Source: Phaeobacter sp. QD34_24 (GTDB lineage Bacteria > Pseudomonadota > Alphaproteobacteria > Rhodobacterales > Rhodobacteraceae). From it: a stretch of 64,000 nucleotides of DNA. Both the position numbers and the translations under genes were made by a program. Of the stretch, positions 54,219 to 63,357 are shown piece after piece. The stretch spans positions 1 to 64,000 of the forward strand of contig NZ_JARCJD010000013.1 in NCBI RefSeq assembly GCF_028890115.1, in the 5' to 3' direction. The stretch's first letter is position 1, and each line of letters opens with the position of its first letter. The notes beneath the pieces are model-generated. The model was not told where the DNA came from. It worked only from the letters and a program-made list of their open reading frames with translations, and did not search any database.

Positions 54219-54946
54219 ACAAACCGCCCGATGGCGCGTGTGTCGCGATTGCCGACGATCACCATGGTGCGCATATCCGCCATCTCGGGCGTTGCCTCCT
54301 TCAGGGCCACGGTGGTGATCTCCTGCGTCGGCTTGGTCACGTCGCGGGCAAAGCTGATCAGCGTGTCGCCGCCGCAGGCCTCGCGCAGGATGTCCAGCGC
54401 GCGGGCGAACTGATGCGGGCGCGATTTGGAGCGCGGATTGTAGAACGCCATGGCAAAGCCCGCTTCACCTGCCGCGCGCAGGCGGGTTTCGATCAGCGAC
54501 CAGGGTTTGAGGTTGTCGGAAAGGTTGATCGCCGCGAAATCATGCCCCAGGGGCGCGCCGATCTGGGCCGCTGCGGCCAGCATGGCGGTGATGCCGGGCA
54601 GGACGCGGATATCCAGATCCAGGTAATCCTTGGGTCCGGCTTCCAGCGCCTCGAACACGGCCGAGGCCATGGCAAAGACGCCGGGATCGCCTGAGGAGAC
54701 CACGACAACGCGCCGCCCCGCAGCGGCCATCTCCAGCGCATGGGTGGCGCGGTCCAATTCCACCCGGTTGTCGGAGGCATGAAGGGTCAAACCGTCGCGC
54801 GGTGCGATGCGTTTCACGTAAGGGATGTAGCCGACGATATCAGTCGCGGCGTTGATGGCGTCCCGCACTTCCTGCGTGACCAGAGCCTCGTCACCGGGGC
54901 CAAGGCCTGCAATCACCACCCATCCGGTCTTCGCTTGATCGGTCAT
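54182..54946 (-). CDS. cobJ: Precorrin-3B C17-methyltransferase
   Basis: CobJ contracts the ring and methylates C17. The 254-residue protein has VVIAGLGPGDEALVTQEV, VVVVSSGDPGVFAMASAVFE and VLPGITAMLAAAAQIGAPL, plus MAFYNPRSKSRPHQF in the middle, the CobJ/CbiH signature. It overlaps cobI by four bases and the convergent end of cobK by 37 bases. Confidence 0.95.
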   Translation of the reverse strand: MTDQAKTGWVVIAGLGPGDEALVTQEVRDAINAATDIVGYIPYVKRIAPRDGLTLHASDNRVELDRATHALEMAAAGRRVVVVSSGDPGVFAMASAVFEALEAGPKDYLDLDIRVLPGITAMLAAAAQIGAPLGHDFAAINLSDNLKPWSLIETRLRAAGEAGFAMAFYNPRSKSRPHQFARALDILREACGGDTLISFARDVTKPTQEITTVALKEATPEMADMRTMVIVGNRDTRAIGRFVYTPRSAAGATS

Positions 54947-55665
54947 GGGCGGCGCCCCTGTCCGTGCACCAGAACAATGGAGAAATAGGGCACATCACCG
55001 GTCACATCCGTCAGCTTCTGCACGCTTTGGCCGGCCATGGTGCCGCGTTCCACCAGCCAGGCGGCGTCGAGCTTGCCCGCCGCTGCCAGCGCGCGGCGCA
55101 GTTTCGGCAGGTTGCGGCCGATCTTCATCACCACCAGCGCATCGGTTCCGCGGGCGCGTTCCGTCAGCTCTTCTTCGCTGAGGGTGGCCATGGCGACGGT
55201 CAGCACGTCATCACCCCAGGTGATCGGCTGATCGGTGGCGGTCCAGCAGCCGGACATGCCGGTGATGCCGGGAATGATCTCCACCTCGGCGCGGGTCTGA
55301 AGGCGGCTGTGCAGGTGCATGAAAGAGCCGTATAGGAAGGGGTCGCCCTCGCAGAGCACGACCACGTCATCGCTGCGGGTGATCTCTTCCAGCCGGTCGG
55401 CCCAGTCATCGTAGAAAGCGGAGAGGATGCGGTTGTATTCGGGGTCGGAGAAATGGATTTCAGTCGTGACCGGATATTCCATCGCGTGTTCCTGCACACC
55501 ATCGGGCAGCAGGTCATCGACGATGGCGCGAGCCTGGCCCCTGCGGCCAGCCTTGCGGAAATAGGCGATGTGGCGGGCGCCTGAGATGGCCCGGAGCGAT
55601 TTCACGCTCATCAGATCGGGGTCGCCGGGGCCCAGCCCTGCGCAGATAACCTTGCCCATGATCAC
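54943..55665 (-). CDS. cobI: Precorrin-2 C20-methyltransferase
   Basis: CobI methylates precorrin-2 at C20. The 240-residue protein has MGKVICAGLGPGDPDLMSVK, VVVLCEGDPFLYGSFMHLH and EIIPGITGMSGCWTA. The GTG at 55665 overlaps the cobH stop (GTGA); ATG 55659 is an alternative. All motifs are intact. Confidence 0.95.
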   Translation of the reverse strand: MIMGKVICAGLGPGDPDLMSVKSLRAISGARHIAYFRKAGRRGQARAIVDDLLPDGVQEHAMEYPVTTEIHFSDPEYNRILSAFYDDWADRLEEITRSDDVVVLCEGDPFLYGSFMHLHSRLQTRAEVEIIPGITGMSGCWTATDQPITWGDDVLTVAMATLSEEELTERARGTDALVVMKIGRNLPKLRRALAAAGKLDAAWLVERGTMAGQSVQKLTDVTGDVPYFSIVLVHGQGRRP

Positions 55666-56291
55666 TCTTTCCAGCTGGCAAGCGCGTTGACCGCGGCCAC
55701 GGTAATGGCGGAGCCGCCAAGACGCCCCCGCACGATCATCGATGGCACCGGCGGGTCCTGCATCAGCGCCTCCTTCGATTCCATGGCCCCGACAAACCCC
55801 ACCGGGCAGCCGATGATGGCGGCAGGGCGGGGGCAGGCGGGATCCTTCAGCATGTTGAGAAGGTGAAACAGCGCGGTCGGGGCATTGCCGATGGCGACCA
55901 GCGCGCCGTCAAGGCTCGGCCGCCACAGTTCCAGCGCGGCGGCGGAGCGGGTGTTGCCCATCTCCCTGGCCATGTCCGGCACCTTGGGGTCGCGCAGGGT
56001 GCAGATCACCGCGTTCCCCGCGGGCAGGCGCGGGCGGGTGATGCCCTCGCTGACCATATAGGCATCACAGAGGATCGGTGCCCCTGCCGCCAGTGCTGCA
56101 CGGGCGGTTTCGGCCATGCCGGGGGAAAAGCGGATATGCTCTTCGAGGCCGACCATACCTGCGGCATGGATCATGCGCACGGCGACGCTTTCCTCATCGC
56201 GGGTGAACCGGTCGAGATCGGCCTCGGCGCGGATGGTGGCAAAGCTTTCGGCATAGATCTTGGCGCCGTCGGTTTCGTAAGCGTGGAGCAT
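55662..56291 (-). CDS. cobH: Precorrin-8X methylmutase
   Basis: CobH moves the C11 methyl to C12, giving hydrogenobyrinate. The 209-residue protein has VAVRMIHAAGMVGLEEHIRF with the catalytic His, ILCDAYMVSEGITRPRLP and AIIGCPVGFVGAMESKEAL. It starts one base after the cobG stop. Confidence 0.96.
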   Translation of the reverse strand: MLHAYETDGAKIYAESFATIRAEADLDRFTRDEESVAVRMIHAAGMVGLEEHIRFSPGMAETARAALAAGAPILCDAYMVSEGITRPRLPAGNAVICTLRDPKVPDMAREMGNTRSAAALELWRPSLDGALVAIGNAPTALFHLLNMLKDPACPRPAAIIGCPVGFVGAMESKEALMQDPPVPSMIVRGRLGGSAITVAAVNALASWKE

Positions 56292-56292
56292 G

Positions 56293-57453
56293 TCAGCTGC
56301 CCTCTGTCAGACGTTCGGGAGCGGCACGCAGGCTGCGGGCGCTCAGTGGGGGTTCTAGCGGTTGATCCGCGGCGGTGGCGTTGCGGATCAGGGTGAATGT
56401 GTCATGGCCGGTTGCGGTGAGGGTGAGGGGCGCAGGGCCGGGATGGGCGCAGCCCTTGGCACAACCCGAGACATGGAGGTGTGCGCCTTCCGGCACATGC
56501 GGCGCCAGATCGCGGGCCAGATCGCGGGTGGCGGAAAGCGCCTGCAGGCAGCCGGGCGCCCCGGTGCAGGCGGAGACCCGCAGGCGCGGATCCGTGGCCT
56601 CCAGGATCAGGCCGGGCAGGGGCGCCATCTGAGAGGCGCCTTCCACCAGCAGCATACGCCAGGGGGTGAGACGCAGGGCGCCCTGGTCGGCCAGGTGTTT
56701 CAAGCTGGATGCCGAGATCTGACCGAACTCAAAGGCGACCATATATCCTCGGGACGTTGCTCCGGGGGCTGGGTGAGGCCCGGTGCCCAGGGGGCTTTCC
56801 CGGTAGCTCTGTGGCAGTGCTGTGCCCTTGGCCAGATGCGCCTTCATGCGCCCGCGCCCATTCGGGGCGCCGCCCGTCTCCAGGAACCAGTGCGCCAGTT
56901 TCAGGGCTTCGGTTGCGGCTGTCTCCTGGCACACCGGCAGGCCGGATGCGGCACCGTCCGGGCGCAGGAACAGTCCGGACGGCCCTCGTTCGATGCGGAT
57001 GTCGGCGGCAGCGTCACGCAGGACCGGAGTGGGGCCGCAGTCCACGGCGAAGCCGAATTTTCCGGGCAGTTTCAGATCTGTTGCCCGGGTCAGTGCCTTT
57101 TCCAGATCACGGGCAATGCGCGCGCTGCTGTCGCCCCCGCTCCAGAAGGGCGTGAGCATGATATTGCGCCGCGACTCTGCCGCCTCGTCCCGGTCCAGCA
57201 GCTTCAGATCGCGCAGGCCGTCAAGCAGGGCCGCGTGGCCTTCCTCCGGGATGCCGCGCATCTGCAGATTGGCGCGGGCCGACAGATCCAAGAGCCCGTT
57301 GCCGTGGCTTTCGGAGAGGTCGGCCACGCCGCGCGCCTGTTCGGGGCTGAGTCGTCCCATGGGGGCACGCAGGCGGACCACCAACCCATCGCCCGACATC
57401 ATCGGGCGCAGGGCACCGGGGCACCACCCGTATGTTTTGGGCGCACCGCTCAT
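56293..57453 (-). CDS. cobG: Precorrin-3B synthase
   Basis: CobG is an iron-sulfur mono-oxygenase forming precorrin-3B; it marks the aerobic pathway. The 386-residue protein is a sulfite-reductase-like fold with a ferredoxin-half N-terminus (LRAPMGRLSPEQARGVADL) and cluster Cys in CTGAPGCLQA and VSGCAKGCAHP. The stop precedes cobH by one base and the start overlaps the cobN stop by four bases. Confidence 0.93.
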   Translation of the reverse strand: MSGAPKTYGWCPGALRPMMSGDGLVVRLRAPMGRLSPEQARGVADLSESHGNGLLDLSARANLQMRGIPEEGHAALLDGLRDLKLLDRDEAAESRRNIMLTPFWSGGDSSARIARDLEKALTRATDLKLPGKFGFAVDCGPTPVLRDAAADIRIERGPSGLFLRPDGAASGLPVCQETAATEALKLAHWFLETGGAPNGRGRMKAHLAKGTALPQSYRESPLGTGPHPAPGATSRGYMVAFEFGQISASSLKHLADQGALRLTPWRMLLVEGASQMAPLPGLILEATDPRLRVSACTGAPGCLQALSATRDLARDLAPHVPEGAHLHVSGCAKGCAHPGPAPLTLTATGHDTFTLIRNATAADQPLEPPLSARSLRAAPERLTEGS

Positions 57454-60400
57454 GTCACGCCGCTCTCCAGCGCGGCGAGGATCGAGTTGCGGCGGGTGAC
57501 CCAGAGACCGGCCTCTGCCAGGGCGCGGAAGCGGTCCTGCAGGGCGACAAGGGCCGCCGGGTTTTCGCGCCGCAGAAACTCCACGAGATCTTCACGGCCC
57601 AGAGTGGCCTCGAAGTAGAGGTCAAACAAATGCGGAGGAACCGCCTGTGCCAGATGGGCAAAGGCGGCCATGTGATCCAGCGTTGCGGCAATCTCGGCAC
57701 CGCCGCGAAAGCCATGCCGCATCATCGACGTGGCCCAATCCGGGTTGGCGGCGCGGGCACGGGTGACGCGGGCGATTTCCTCACCAAGCGAGCGTGCCTT
57801 GGGCGCATCGGGGCGGGTGGCGTCCAGATGATAGAGGGCAGGCGCCGTCTGGCCGAGCCTTGCCATGGCGGCGGCAAAGCCCGCCTCATGCGCGGCGTAA
57901 TCTGATGCGATCAGAAGATCGGTTTCCGGCAGATCCTGAAGATGCACAAAACTGTCGGCGCCCTTCAGGCGGTGTTCAAGGGCCTCGCGGGCCTCGGCAA
58001 TCTCGCCCTTGGCGTCGATGGCATGGGAGGAGGCATTGAGCCAAGCCTCGCCTGCCGCCATGCGGGCATCTTGCGAATAGTCATCCAGATGCGCGCCCAT
58101 GGAGAGGCCATATTGGCCGGGCTTGGGGCCGAAGACGCGCGGGGTAGCGGCCAGATAGGGGTTGTCGGTGGCAGTCTCTTCCCGCTTGGCCAGGGCGGCG
58201 GCAGCGGCTTCGAACATCTGCGCAAGGCCGGGAAAGACGTCGCGAAACAGGCCCGAGACGCGTAAGGTCACATCGATGCGCGGGCGGTTCAGCAGTGAGT
58301 GCGGCAGTACCTCGAACCCCGAGACCCGGTCCGATCCTTCGTCCCATTTCGGCGCCAATCCCGCCAGGTGCAGTGCCATGGCGAATTCCTCGCCCGCGGT
58401 GCGCATGGTGGCTGACCCCCAGAGATCGATCACCAGCCCCTTGGGCCAGTCGCCGTGGTCCTGAAGATGGCGGCGCAGCAGCTCTTCCGCCAGCTTGACC
58501 CCTTGCGCATGCGCCGCCCGCGAGGGCACCGCCCGTGGGTCGGTGGTAAAGAGGTTGCGCCCGGTGGGGATCACGTCCGAGCGCCCGCGAAACGGAGAGC
58601 CAGAGGGACCGGGCGCCACCAGCCGCCCCGAGAGCGCGCCCATCACCCCGGCAATTTCCTGCGGGCCGCATTGGCCGGTGCCAAAGACATGCAGGCCCTC
58701 GCCGTACTGGCTTTCCTTGATGTCACAGACGAAGGCGTCGATGCGGGTAATCGCCTCGGCAGCGGAACAATCGGGCGTGAGGCCAAGGTCGGCCTCGACG
58801 CCGGTGCCCTGCGCCTCGGCGCGGATATCCTCGATCAGCCGGTCGCGGCGGGCGGGATCGAGCCCGTCGGCGGTGGAGTATTCATCAAGCAGGCTTTCGA
58901 GCCGCGCCATGCCTGCGGGCAGGGTGGTCTCAGCCAGCGGCGGAGGCAGGTGGCCGATGGTCACGCCGCTGATGCGCCGCTTGGCCTGTGCTGCCTCACC
59001 GGGGTCGTTGACGATGAAGGGGTAGATCACTGGAAGGGCACCGGTCAGGGCCTCGGGCCAGCAGGTACCCGAAAGAGCAACCGCCTTGCCGGGCAGCCAT
59101 TCCAGCGTTCCATGGGCGCCGATATGGACCAGGGCATCCGCCTGCTGCTGAAGCCAGAGATAGAAGGCCACATAAGCATGGCGCGGCGTGCGGTCCAGAT
59201 CGTGGTAGTCATCGACGCGGGTCCTGACCTCGCCCCGTTCGGGCTGCAGGGTGACGATCGCCTTGCCTGCGGTGAGGGCCTTGAAATGGAAGGCATTGCC
59301 GCTGAAATCCGGATCCTCCTCGGGGGCGCCCCAGGCGGACAAAAGATCGTCTTGCAGCTCTTCGGGAAGCGCCCGCAGCGCAGCCTGGTAGTCTTCCAGC
59401 GGCAGGGAAAGCCGCTCTACCCCGAGGCGGGCACCAAGGTTTCGTTGGGGCGTCACATCGTAGCCCTGATCGGCCAGCGCGCCCAGCAGTGTCTCGCACG
59501 AGGCCAGCGCATCAAGGCCGACGGCATGGGCGATATTGTAGTCGCGGCCCGGATAGGTGGAGAGCACCAGCGCCAGCCGTTTGTCCTGATCCGGCAAGCG
59601 TGAAAGGCGCAGCCAGCCGTCGACCCGATCCACGGCGGCGCGGATGCGATCGGGATCGGCGCGATGGGCAAAGCGGGAATACTGAAGGTCCGTGTCCTTC
59701 GTGGCCGGGGCCTTGAAGCTGATGACACCAGCCATGACGCGGCCATCCACCTCGGGCAGCACCACATGCATCGCAAGGTCGGCAGGCGAGAGACCGCGGG
59801 CGGCCTCGGCCCAGTCCTTGCGCCGGGCGGTGGACAGCGCCACCTGGAACACCGGGCAGCCCGTCACGCTGAGCGGCGAGGGGCGGCCATCGGAGCCTTG
59901 CGCCGAAAAGGCGGTGGCGTTGAGGATGGCAGCAGGAGAGAGGCGGGGGAGTGCCTCACGCAGCCAATCCGCTGCCGCTGCGGTCTTGAGGCTGGTGGCA
60001 AAGGCGCCGTAAGCGGCATAGCCGCGCTTGCGCAGCTCGGTGAGCAGCGCATCGACTGGCGCAGTGTCTGCGGCCGTCAGGTAGGAGCGGTAGAAGCTGA
60101 CAAGGACCAATGGTTTGTCGTCTTGCGGCAGCTCTGCGATCACCCCGCGCGCGGGGTCGTAATATCCATATTCCGGTGTGGTCTTGAGACCGGGAACAGG
60201 CGCCGCATAAAGCCCCGCCGCCAGCGCGAGCTGCGCCAGGGCGGCCTGGGCGGCGACGGCGCCACCGGCATCACACAGCGCCTGCAGGCGCCGGAGGGTC
60301 GAGACCGGCAGGGTCGACAGCTCGTCCAGGCGCGGATCTTCGCGCCCGTCGGCGGGCAGGATGGCCAGGGCAATGCCCTTGCGCCGGGCCACATCCTGCA

Positions 60401-60698
60401 GGGTGGCAAGCCCGTAGGACCAGTAGCTTTCGCCACCGATGAGGCGCACCAGAATGCCCTTGGCGCCTTGCAGCGTTTTCTCGGTGTAGGTGTCCACCGA
60501 AAGGGGGTGTTTCAGCGCCACCAGATTGGCCAGGCGGCAGGAGGGCAGTTTGCCCTTGGCCCGGTGCCAGCCTGCGGCAAAGGCGCCAAGGTCGCTGTCG
60601 GAAAAAGACAGGACGATCAGATCCGCCGGATCCTGCCCGACATCAAAGGGTGTATCGGTTTCCTCCAGCCCGTGGCTTTCGCGAAAGACGACATGCAT
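57450..60698 (-). CDS. cobN: Cobaltochelatase subunit CobN
   Basis: CobN is the large subunit of the aerobic, ATP-dependent cobaltochelatase with CobS and CobT, which are not in the window. The 1082-residue protein has the CobN/BchH-type domain with VIHIGAHGTLEWLPGK (written here as DALVHIGAHGTLEWLPG), VYPFIVNDPGEAAQAKRR and PTGRNLFTTDPRAVPS; the C-terminus ends in a HGFRGGAEIAATLDHM helix. The length is slightly below the approximately 1,200-1,280 residues of the classical protein. A 143-base gap separates it from cobW. Confidence 0.95.
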   Translation of the reverse strand: MHVVFRESHGLEETDTPFDVGQDPADLIVLSFSDSDLGAFAAGWHRAKGKLPSCRLANLVALKHPLSVDTYTEKTLQGAKGILVRLIGGESYWSYGLATLQDVARRKGIALAILPADGREDPRLDELSTLPVSTLRRLQALCDAGGAVAAQAALAQLALAAGLYAAPVPGLKTTPEYGYYDPARGVIAELPQDDKPLVLVSFYRSYLTAADTAPVDALLTELRKRGYAAYGAFATSLKTAAAADWLREALPRLSPAAILNATAFSAQGSDGRPSPLSVTGCPVFQVALSTARRKDWAEAARGLSPADLAMHVVLPEVDGRVMAGVISFKAPATKDTDLQYSRFAHRADPDRIRAAVDRVDGWLRLSRLPDQDKRLALVLSTYPGRDYNIAHAVGLDALASCETLLGALADQGYDVTPQRNLGARLGVERLSLPLEDYQAALRALPEELQDDLLSAWGAPEEDPDFSGNAFHFKALTAGKAIVTLQPERGEVRTRVDDYHDLDRTPRHAYVAFYLWLQQQADALVHIGAHGTLEWLPGKAVALSGTCWPEALTGALPVIYPFIVNDPGEAAQAKRRISGVTIGHLPPPLAETTLPAGMARLESLLDEYSTADGLDPARRDRLIEDIRAEAQGTGVEADLGLTPDCSAAEAITRIDAFVCDIKESQYGEGLHVFGTGQCGPQEIAGVMGALSGRLVAPGPSGSPFRGRSDVIPTGRNLFTTDPRAVPSRAAHAQGVKLAEELLRRHLQDHGDWPKGLVIDLWGSATMRTAGEEFAMALHLAGLAPKWDEGSDRVSGFEVLPHSLLNRPRIDVTLRVSGLFRDVFPGLAQMFEAAAAALAKREETATDNPYLAATPRVFGPKPGQYGLSMGAHLDDYSQDARMAAGEAWLNASSHAIDAKGEIAEAREALEHRLKGADSFVHLQDLPETDLLIASDYAAHEAGFAAAMARLGQTAPALYHLDATRPDAPKARSLGEEIARVTRARAANPDWATSMMRHGFRGGAEIAATLDHMAAFAHLAQAVPPHLFDLYFEATLGREDLVEFLRRENPAALVALQDRFRALAEAGLWVTRRNSILAALESGVT

Positions 60699-60841
60699 GG
60701 GTCAGCTCCGTGCCAAAGCACTAGGGGGCGCGACCGGCCTCGGGGGGGCGTCATGCGCCCTCCCGGGGGGGAGGTCGGGCGTGTCCCGGCCTGTCAGCCG
60801 GGACATGTCCCTGTGAATGCCGGAGCTCTCTCGCATAGTGG
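60699..60841. other. Intergenic region between cobW and cobN with strong hairpin
   Basis: This 143-base gap contains GTCCCGGC (60783-60790) / GCCGGGAC (60797-60804), a perfect 8-bp stem with 6-base loop and no U-run. It could stabilise or attenuate the cobW-cobN transcript. No B12-box is seen here. Confidence 0.5.
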
Positions 60842-61876
60842 TCAGGCTCCTAGATCTGCGTGGATGCCCGCGACGTCGATAGCGTCATGTTCGGCGATGA
60901 CCACCAGCTGGGTCTTGCGCGGCTGGGCGCCCCAGGGCTGATCGTATTGGGCGCGCAGGCGTTCGCCCACGGCCTGCACCAGCATGCGCATCGGCTTTCC
61001 CTCTACCGCGACATAGCCCTTCACGCGCAGGATCTTTCGGCTGCGGGCCATGTTGACGATGCGATCCTGCAGGTCCTGGGGATCGGAGACTTCACCCAGT
61101 TCAACCACGATGGAGTGAAAATCGTCATGTTCGTGGTCATGGTGCCCGTCGTGGTGGCTGGGGCGGGCATCAAGATCATCCTCGGCGGCGGCGCCGAGCC
61201 CCAGAATGACGCGGGGATCGATCACCCCTTCGCTCATCGGCAGGATCGGCAGGCTGCGGGGGGCTTCGGCCTCGATCACGGCGCGGGCCTTGGCCAGGCC
61301 GACTTCTCCGGCCAGATCCGCCTTGGAGAGCAGCACGATATCGGCACAGGCAATCTGATCCTCGAAGACCTCCGACAGAGGCGTTTCGTGATCGAGGCTG
61401 TCATCCGCCTCGCGCTGGGCCTGCACGGCTTCAAGATCGGGCGCGAACTGGCCTGCGGCGACGGCCTCGGCATCCGCGAGGGCAATCACCCCGTCCACGG
61501 TGATGCGGGAGCGGATCGCGGGCCAGTCAAAGGCCTTGAGCAGAGGTTTCGGCAGCGCGAGACCGGAGGTTTCGATGAGGATATGCTCGGGCGTTTCCGG
61601 CAGGGCCATCAGCGCCTCGATGGTGGGGATGAAATCATCGGCCACGGTGCAGCAGATGCAGCCGTTGGCCAGTTCCACGATGTTGTTTTCGGGACAGTTC
61701 TCATCGGCGCAGGATTTCAGGATGTCGCCATCCACCCCGGCGGTGCCAAATTCATTGACCAGCACCGCCAGACGCTTGCCTTGCGGGTTCTGCATCAGGT
61801 GGCGGATCAGCGTGGTCTTGCCCGCGCCCAGAAAGCCGGTGATCACGGTGACGGGGATTTTGCTCAGATCGCTCAT
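60842..61876 (-). CDS. cobW: CobW-family GTPase metallochaperone
   Basis: CobW proteins are GTP-dependent metal chaperones; CobW is proposed to supply cobalt to the chelatase. The 344-residue protein has GFLGAGKTTLIRHL (P-loop), the metal-site motif CICC in ANGCICCTVADDF, the switch/GTPase residues SKADLAGEVGL, and a His-rich stretch (SHHDGHHDHEHDDFH, about 245-260). A C-terminal CobW_C domain completes it. It starts three bases after the DUF1636 stop. Confidence 0.95.
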   Translation of the reverse strand: MSDLSKIPVTVITGFLGAGKTTLIRHLMQNPQGKRLAVLVNEFGTAGVDGDILKSCADENCPENNIVELANGCICCTVADDFIPTIEALMALPETPEHILIETSGLALPKPLLKAFDWPAIRSRITVDGVIALADAEAVAAGQFAPDLEAVQAQREADDSLDHETPLSEVFEDQIACADIVLLSKADLAGEVGLAKARAVIEAEAPRSLPILPMSEGVIDPRVILGLGAAAEDDLDARPSHHDGHHDHEHDDFHSIVVELGEVSDPQDLQDRIVNMARSRKILRVKGYVAVEGKPMRMLVQAVGERLRAQYDQPWGAQPRKTQLVVIAEHDAIDVAGIHADLGA

Positions 61877-61879
61877 CGG

Positions 61880-62302
61880 TTACTCCTGCGAGGGGCTGTC
61901 GTCCGGCAGGGGCGCCGGGGGGATGCGGGCAATGGATTGTTTGCGAAAGACCTGCGGGCGCTCACGCCAGGGCACCAGGCCATCCTCGGTCGCGGCATAG
62001 GCGGCAGCGCCTTCAAGGATTTCGGCAAGATGCTGATCGGGGTCCAGATCGCCGTAGATGTAGCTCCAGCGGGTCGCGCCGCCGCTCAGGATCATCGCGC
62101 AGCCGCGCTTGCAGGCCGACAGGCATTCGACGCCGCGCACCGAGACACCCTGGGGCAGGTCGGTTCCACTCAGGGCCTGCAGCAGCAGGGCGCCGGGGCG
62201 GGGGGCTTCCGGATCGACGCCGTCGCGCCTGCAGGTGGTGCAGACGGTCAAGAGCACCGGTGCCTGTGCCGGGGAGGGGCAGTCTGAAGTATCCTTGGCC
62301 AT
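61880..62302 (-). CDS. DUF1636 Cys-rich protein
   Basis: The 140-residue protein matches DUF1636, a thioredoxin-like ferredoxin-type fold found next to cobW. It has CTTCRRDG (about residues 21-28) and CLSACKRGC (about 60-68), four spaced Cys suitable for a [2Fe-2S] cluster or metal. The ATG at 62302 has AAGGAG ten bases upstream; that ribosome binding site is complementary to an upstream GCGGCTCC. It is the first gene after the cobalamin riboswitch. A role in cobalt handling is suggested by position only. Confidence 0.85.
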   Translation of the reverse strand: MAKDTSDCPSPAQAPVLLTVCTTCRRDGVDPEAPRPGALLLQALSGTDLPQGVSVRGVECLSACKRGCAMILSGGATRWSYIYGDLDPDQHLAEILEGAAAYAATEDGLVPWRERPQVFRKQSIARIPPAPLPDDSPSQE

Positions 62303-62308
62303 GGTCCG

Positions 62309-62377
62309 GCGGCTCCTTCGCGGTCCGTTCGACAGACGGGGAAGGGCCAGAAGGGAGCCGCACTGCTGCATCGGCTC
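62309..62377 (-). promoter_or_regulatory. Possible anti-SD expression platform of the cobalamin riboswitch
   Basis: On the minus strand GCGGCTCC (62361-62354) is a perfect complement of GGAGCCGC (62316-62309), which contains the Shine-Dalgarno of the DUF1636 gene. The same GCGGCTCC can instead pair with an upstream GAGCCG (62377-62372). This gives a three-segment switch. The pairing was found by eye and not folded computationally. Confidence 0.45.
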
Positions 62378-62421
62378 TCAACCGGTCGCGGAAACACCCC
62401 GTCCGCCCGTTGATCAAATTC

Positions 62422-62615
62422 GTTGGCAGGTCTCCCGGCTTGCGGATCTCAAGGCCGACACAGATGTGCGGGGCCTTTTCGGTGCTCCGGCCTTCCCGGT
62501 TTTACCCAGTGGCATGGAGACCTCTCCGGTCACGGTCGCGGGGGCGGCTGTGCTTGGGCCAGATGGCCGTGTCACATTCCCTCTTCGCCTGCTTGCGCAG
62601 GAACCAACAAAATCC
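62422..62615 (-). ncRNA. Cobalamin riboswitch
   Basis: On the minus strand the element begins near GGTTCC (62605) and contains a helix with GCACAGCCGCCCCCGCGAC. The B12-box is GCCACTG...CGGGAAGGC (62513-62490), and the conserved 3' part is AGCCGGGAGACCTGCC (62440-62425). These blocks and their order match the cobalamin riboswitch. It lies about 120 bases upstream of the DUF1636 start and should repress DUF1636-cobW-cobN when adenosylcobalamin is abundant. cobO lies on the other side, in divergent orientation. Confidence 0.92.
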
Positions 62616-62675
62616 CCTTGCGCTATTGGGGGCTTCCTTGTCAAGACATGGGGCCACAGAGCAGGAGGGCACCCG

Positions 62676-63311
62676 GTGAGCCAAAAGTCCGATAACGGCA
62701 TTTCCGAAGAGGAAGCGGCACGGCACGCGTCAAAGATGGCCAAGATCAAGGCGGCCCGCGACCGCATGATGGCCACCAAGGAGGGCGAAAAGGGGCTGAT
62801 CATCGTCCATACCGGCCCCGGAAAAGGCAAATCCAGCTCGGGATTCGGCATGATCATGCGGTGCATCGCCCATCAGATGCCCTGCGCCGTGGTGCAGTTC
62901 ATCAAGGGGGGCTGGCAGACCGGCGAGCGCACATTGATCGAAGAGCATTTCGGTGATCTCTGCCAGTTCTACGCCATGGGTGAGGGCTTTACCTGGGAGA
63001 CCCAGGACAAGGCGCGTGATATCGCCGCCGCCCGCGCAGGCTGGGACAAGGCCAAGGAGATGATCCTGGATGAGCGCAATACCATGGTGCTGCTGGATGA
63101 GATTAACATCGCGCTGCGCTATGAGTATCTGGACCTCGACGAGGTGCTGACATTCCTGGTCGAGCAGAAGCCGCCGATGACCCATGTGGTGCTGACCGGG
63201 CGCAACGCCAAGGATGCGCTGATAGAGATCGCCGATTTGGTCACCGAGATGGGCCAGGTCAAGCATCCCTTCCGCGCCGGGATTAAGGCGCAGAAGGGGG
63301 TGGAGTTCTGA
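62676..63311 (+). CDS. cobO: Cob(I)yrinic acid a,c-diamide adenosyltransferase
   Basis: CobO attaches the adenosyl group to the reduced cobalt. The 211-residue protein has a P-loop HTGPGKGKSSSGFGM (about 45-59), AVVQFIKGGWQTGE and MVLLDEINIALRYEYL, the CobO/BtuR pattern. GTG at 62676 follows AGGAGGGCACCCG, a better start than upstream in-frame codons, which lie in the riboswitch region. It is divergent from the DUF1636-cobW genes and is not under the riboswitch seen. Confidence 0.95.
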   Translation: MSQKSDNGISEEEAARHASKMAKIKAARDRMMATKEGEKGLIIVHTGPGKGKSSSGFGMIMRCIAHQMPCAVVQFIKGGWQTGERTLIEEHFGDLCQFYAMGEGFTWETQDKARDIAAARAGWDKAKEMILDERNTMVLLDEINIALRYEYLDLDEVLTFLVEQKPPMTHVVLTGRNAKDALIEIADLVTEMGQVKHPFRAGIKAQKGVEF

Positions 63312-63357
63312 CAGAACTAAGCTGTTTCAATAGCTTGGTCGCCGCGGCCCCGGATGC

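Noticed and set aside
60783..60804. Hairpin between cobW and cobN as a second B12 riboswitch
   Set aside because: No B12-box or other conserved cobalamin riboswitch block is present; it is only a simple stem-loop.
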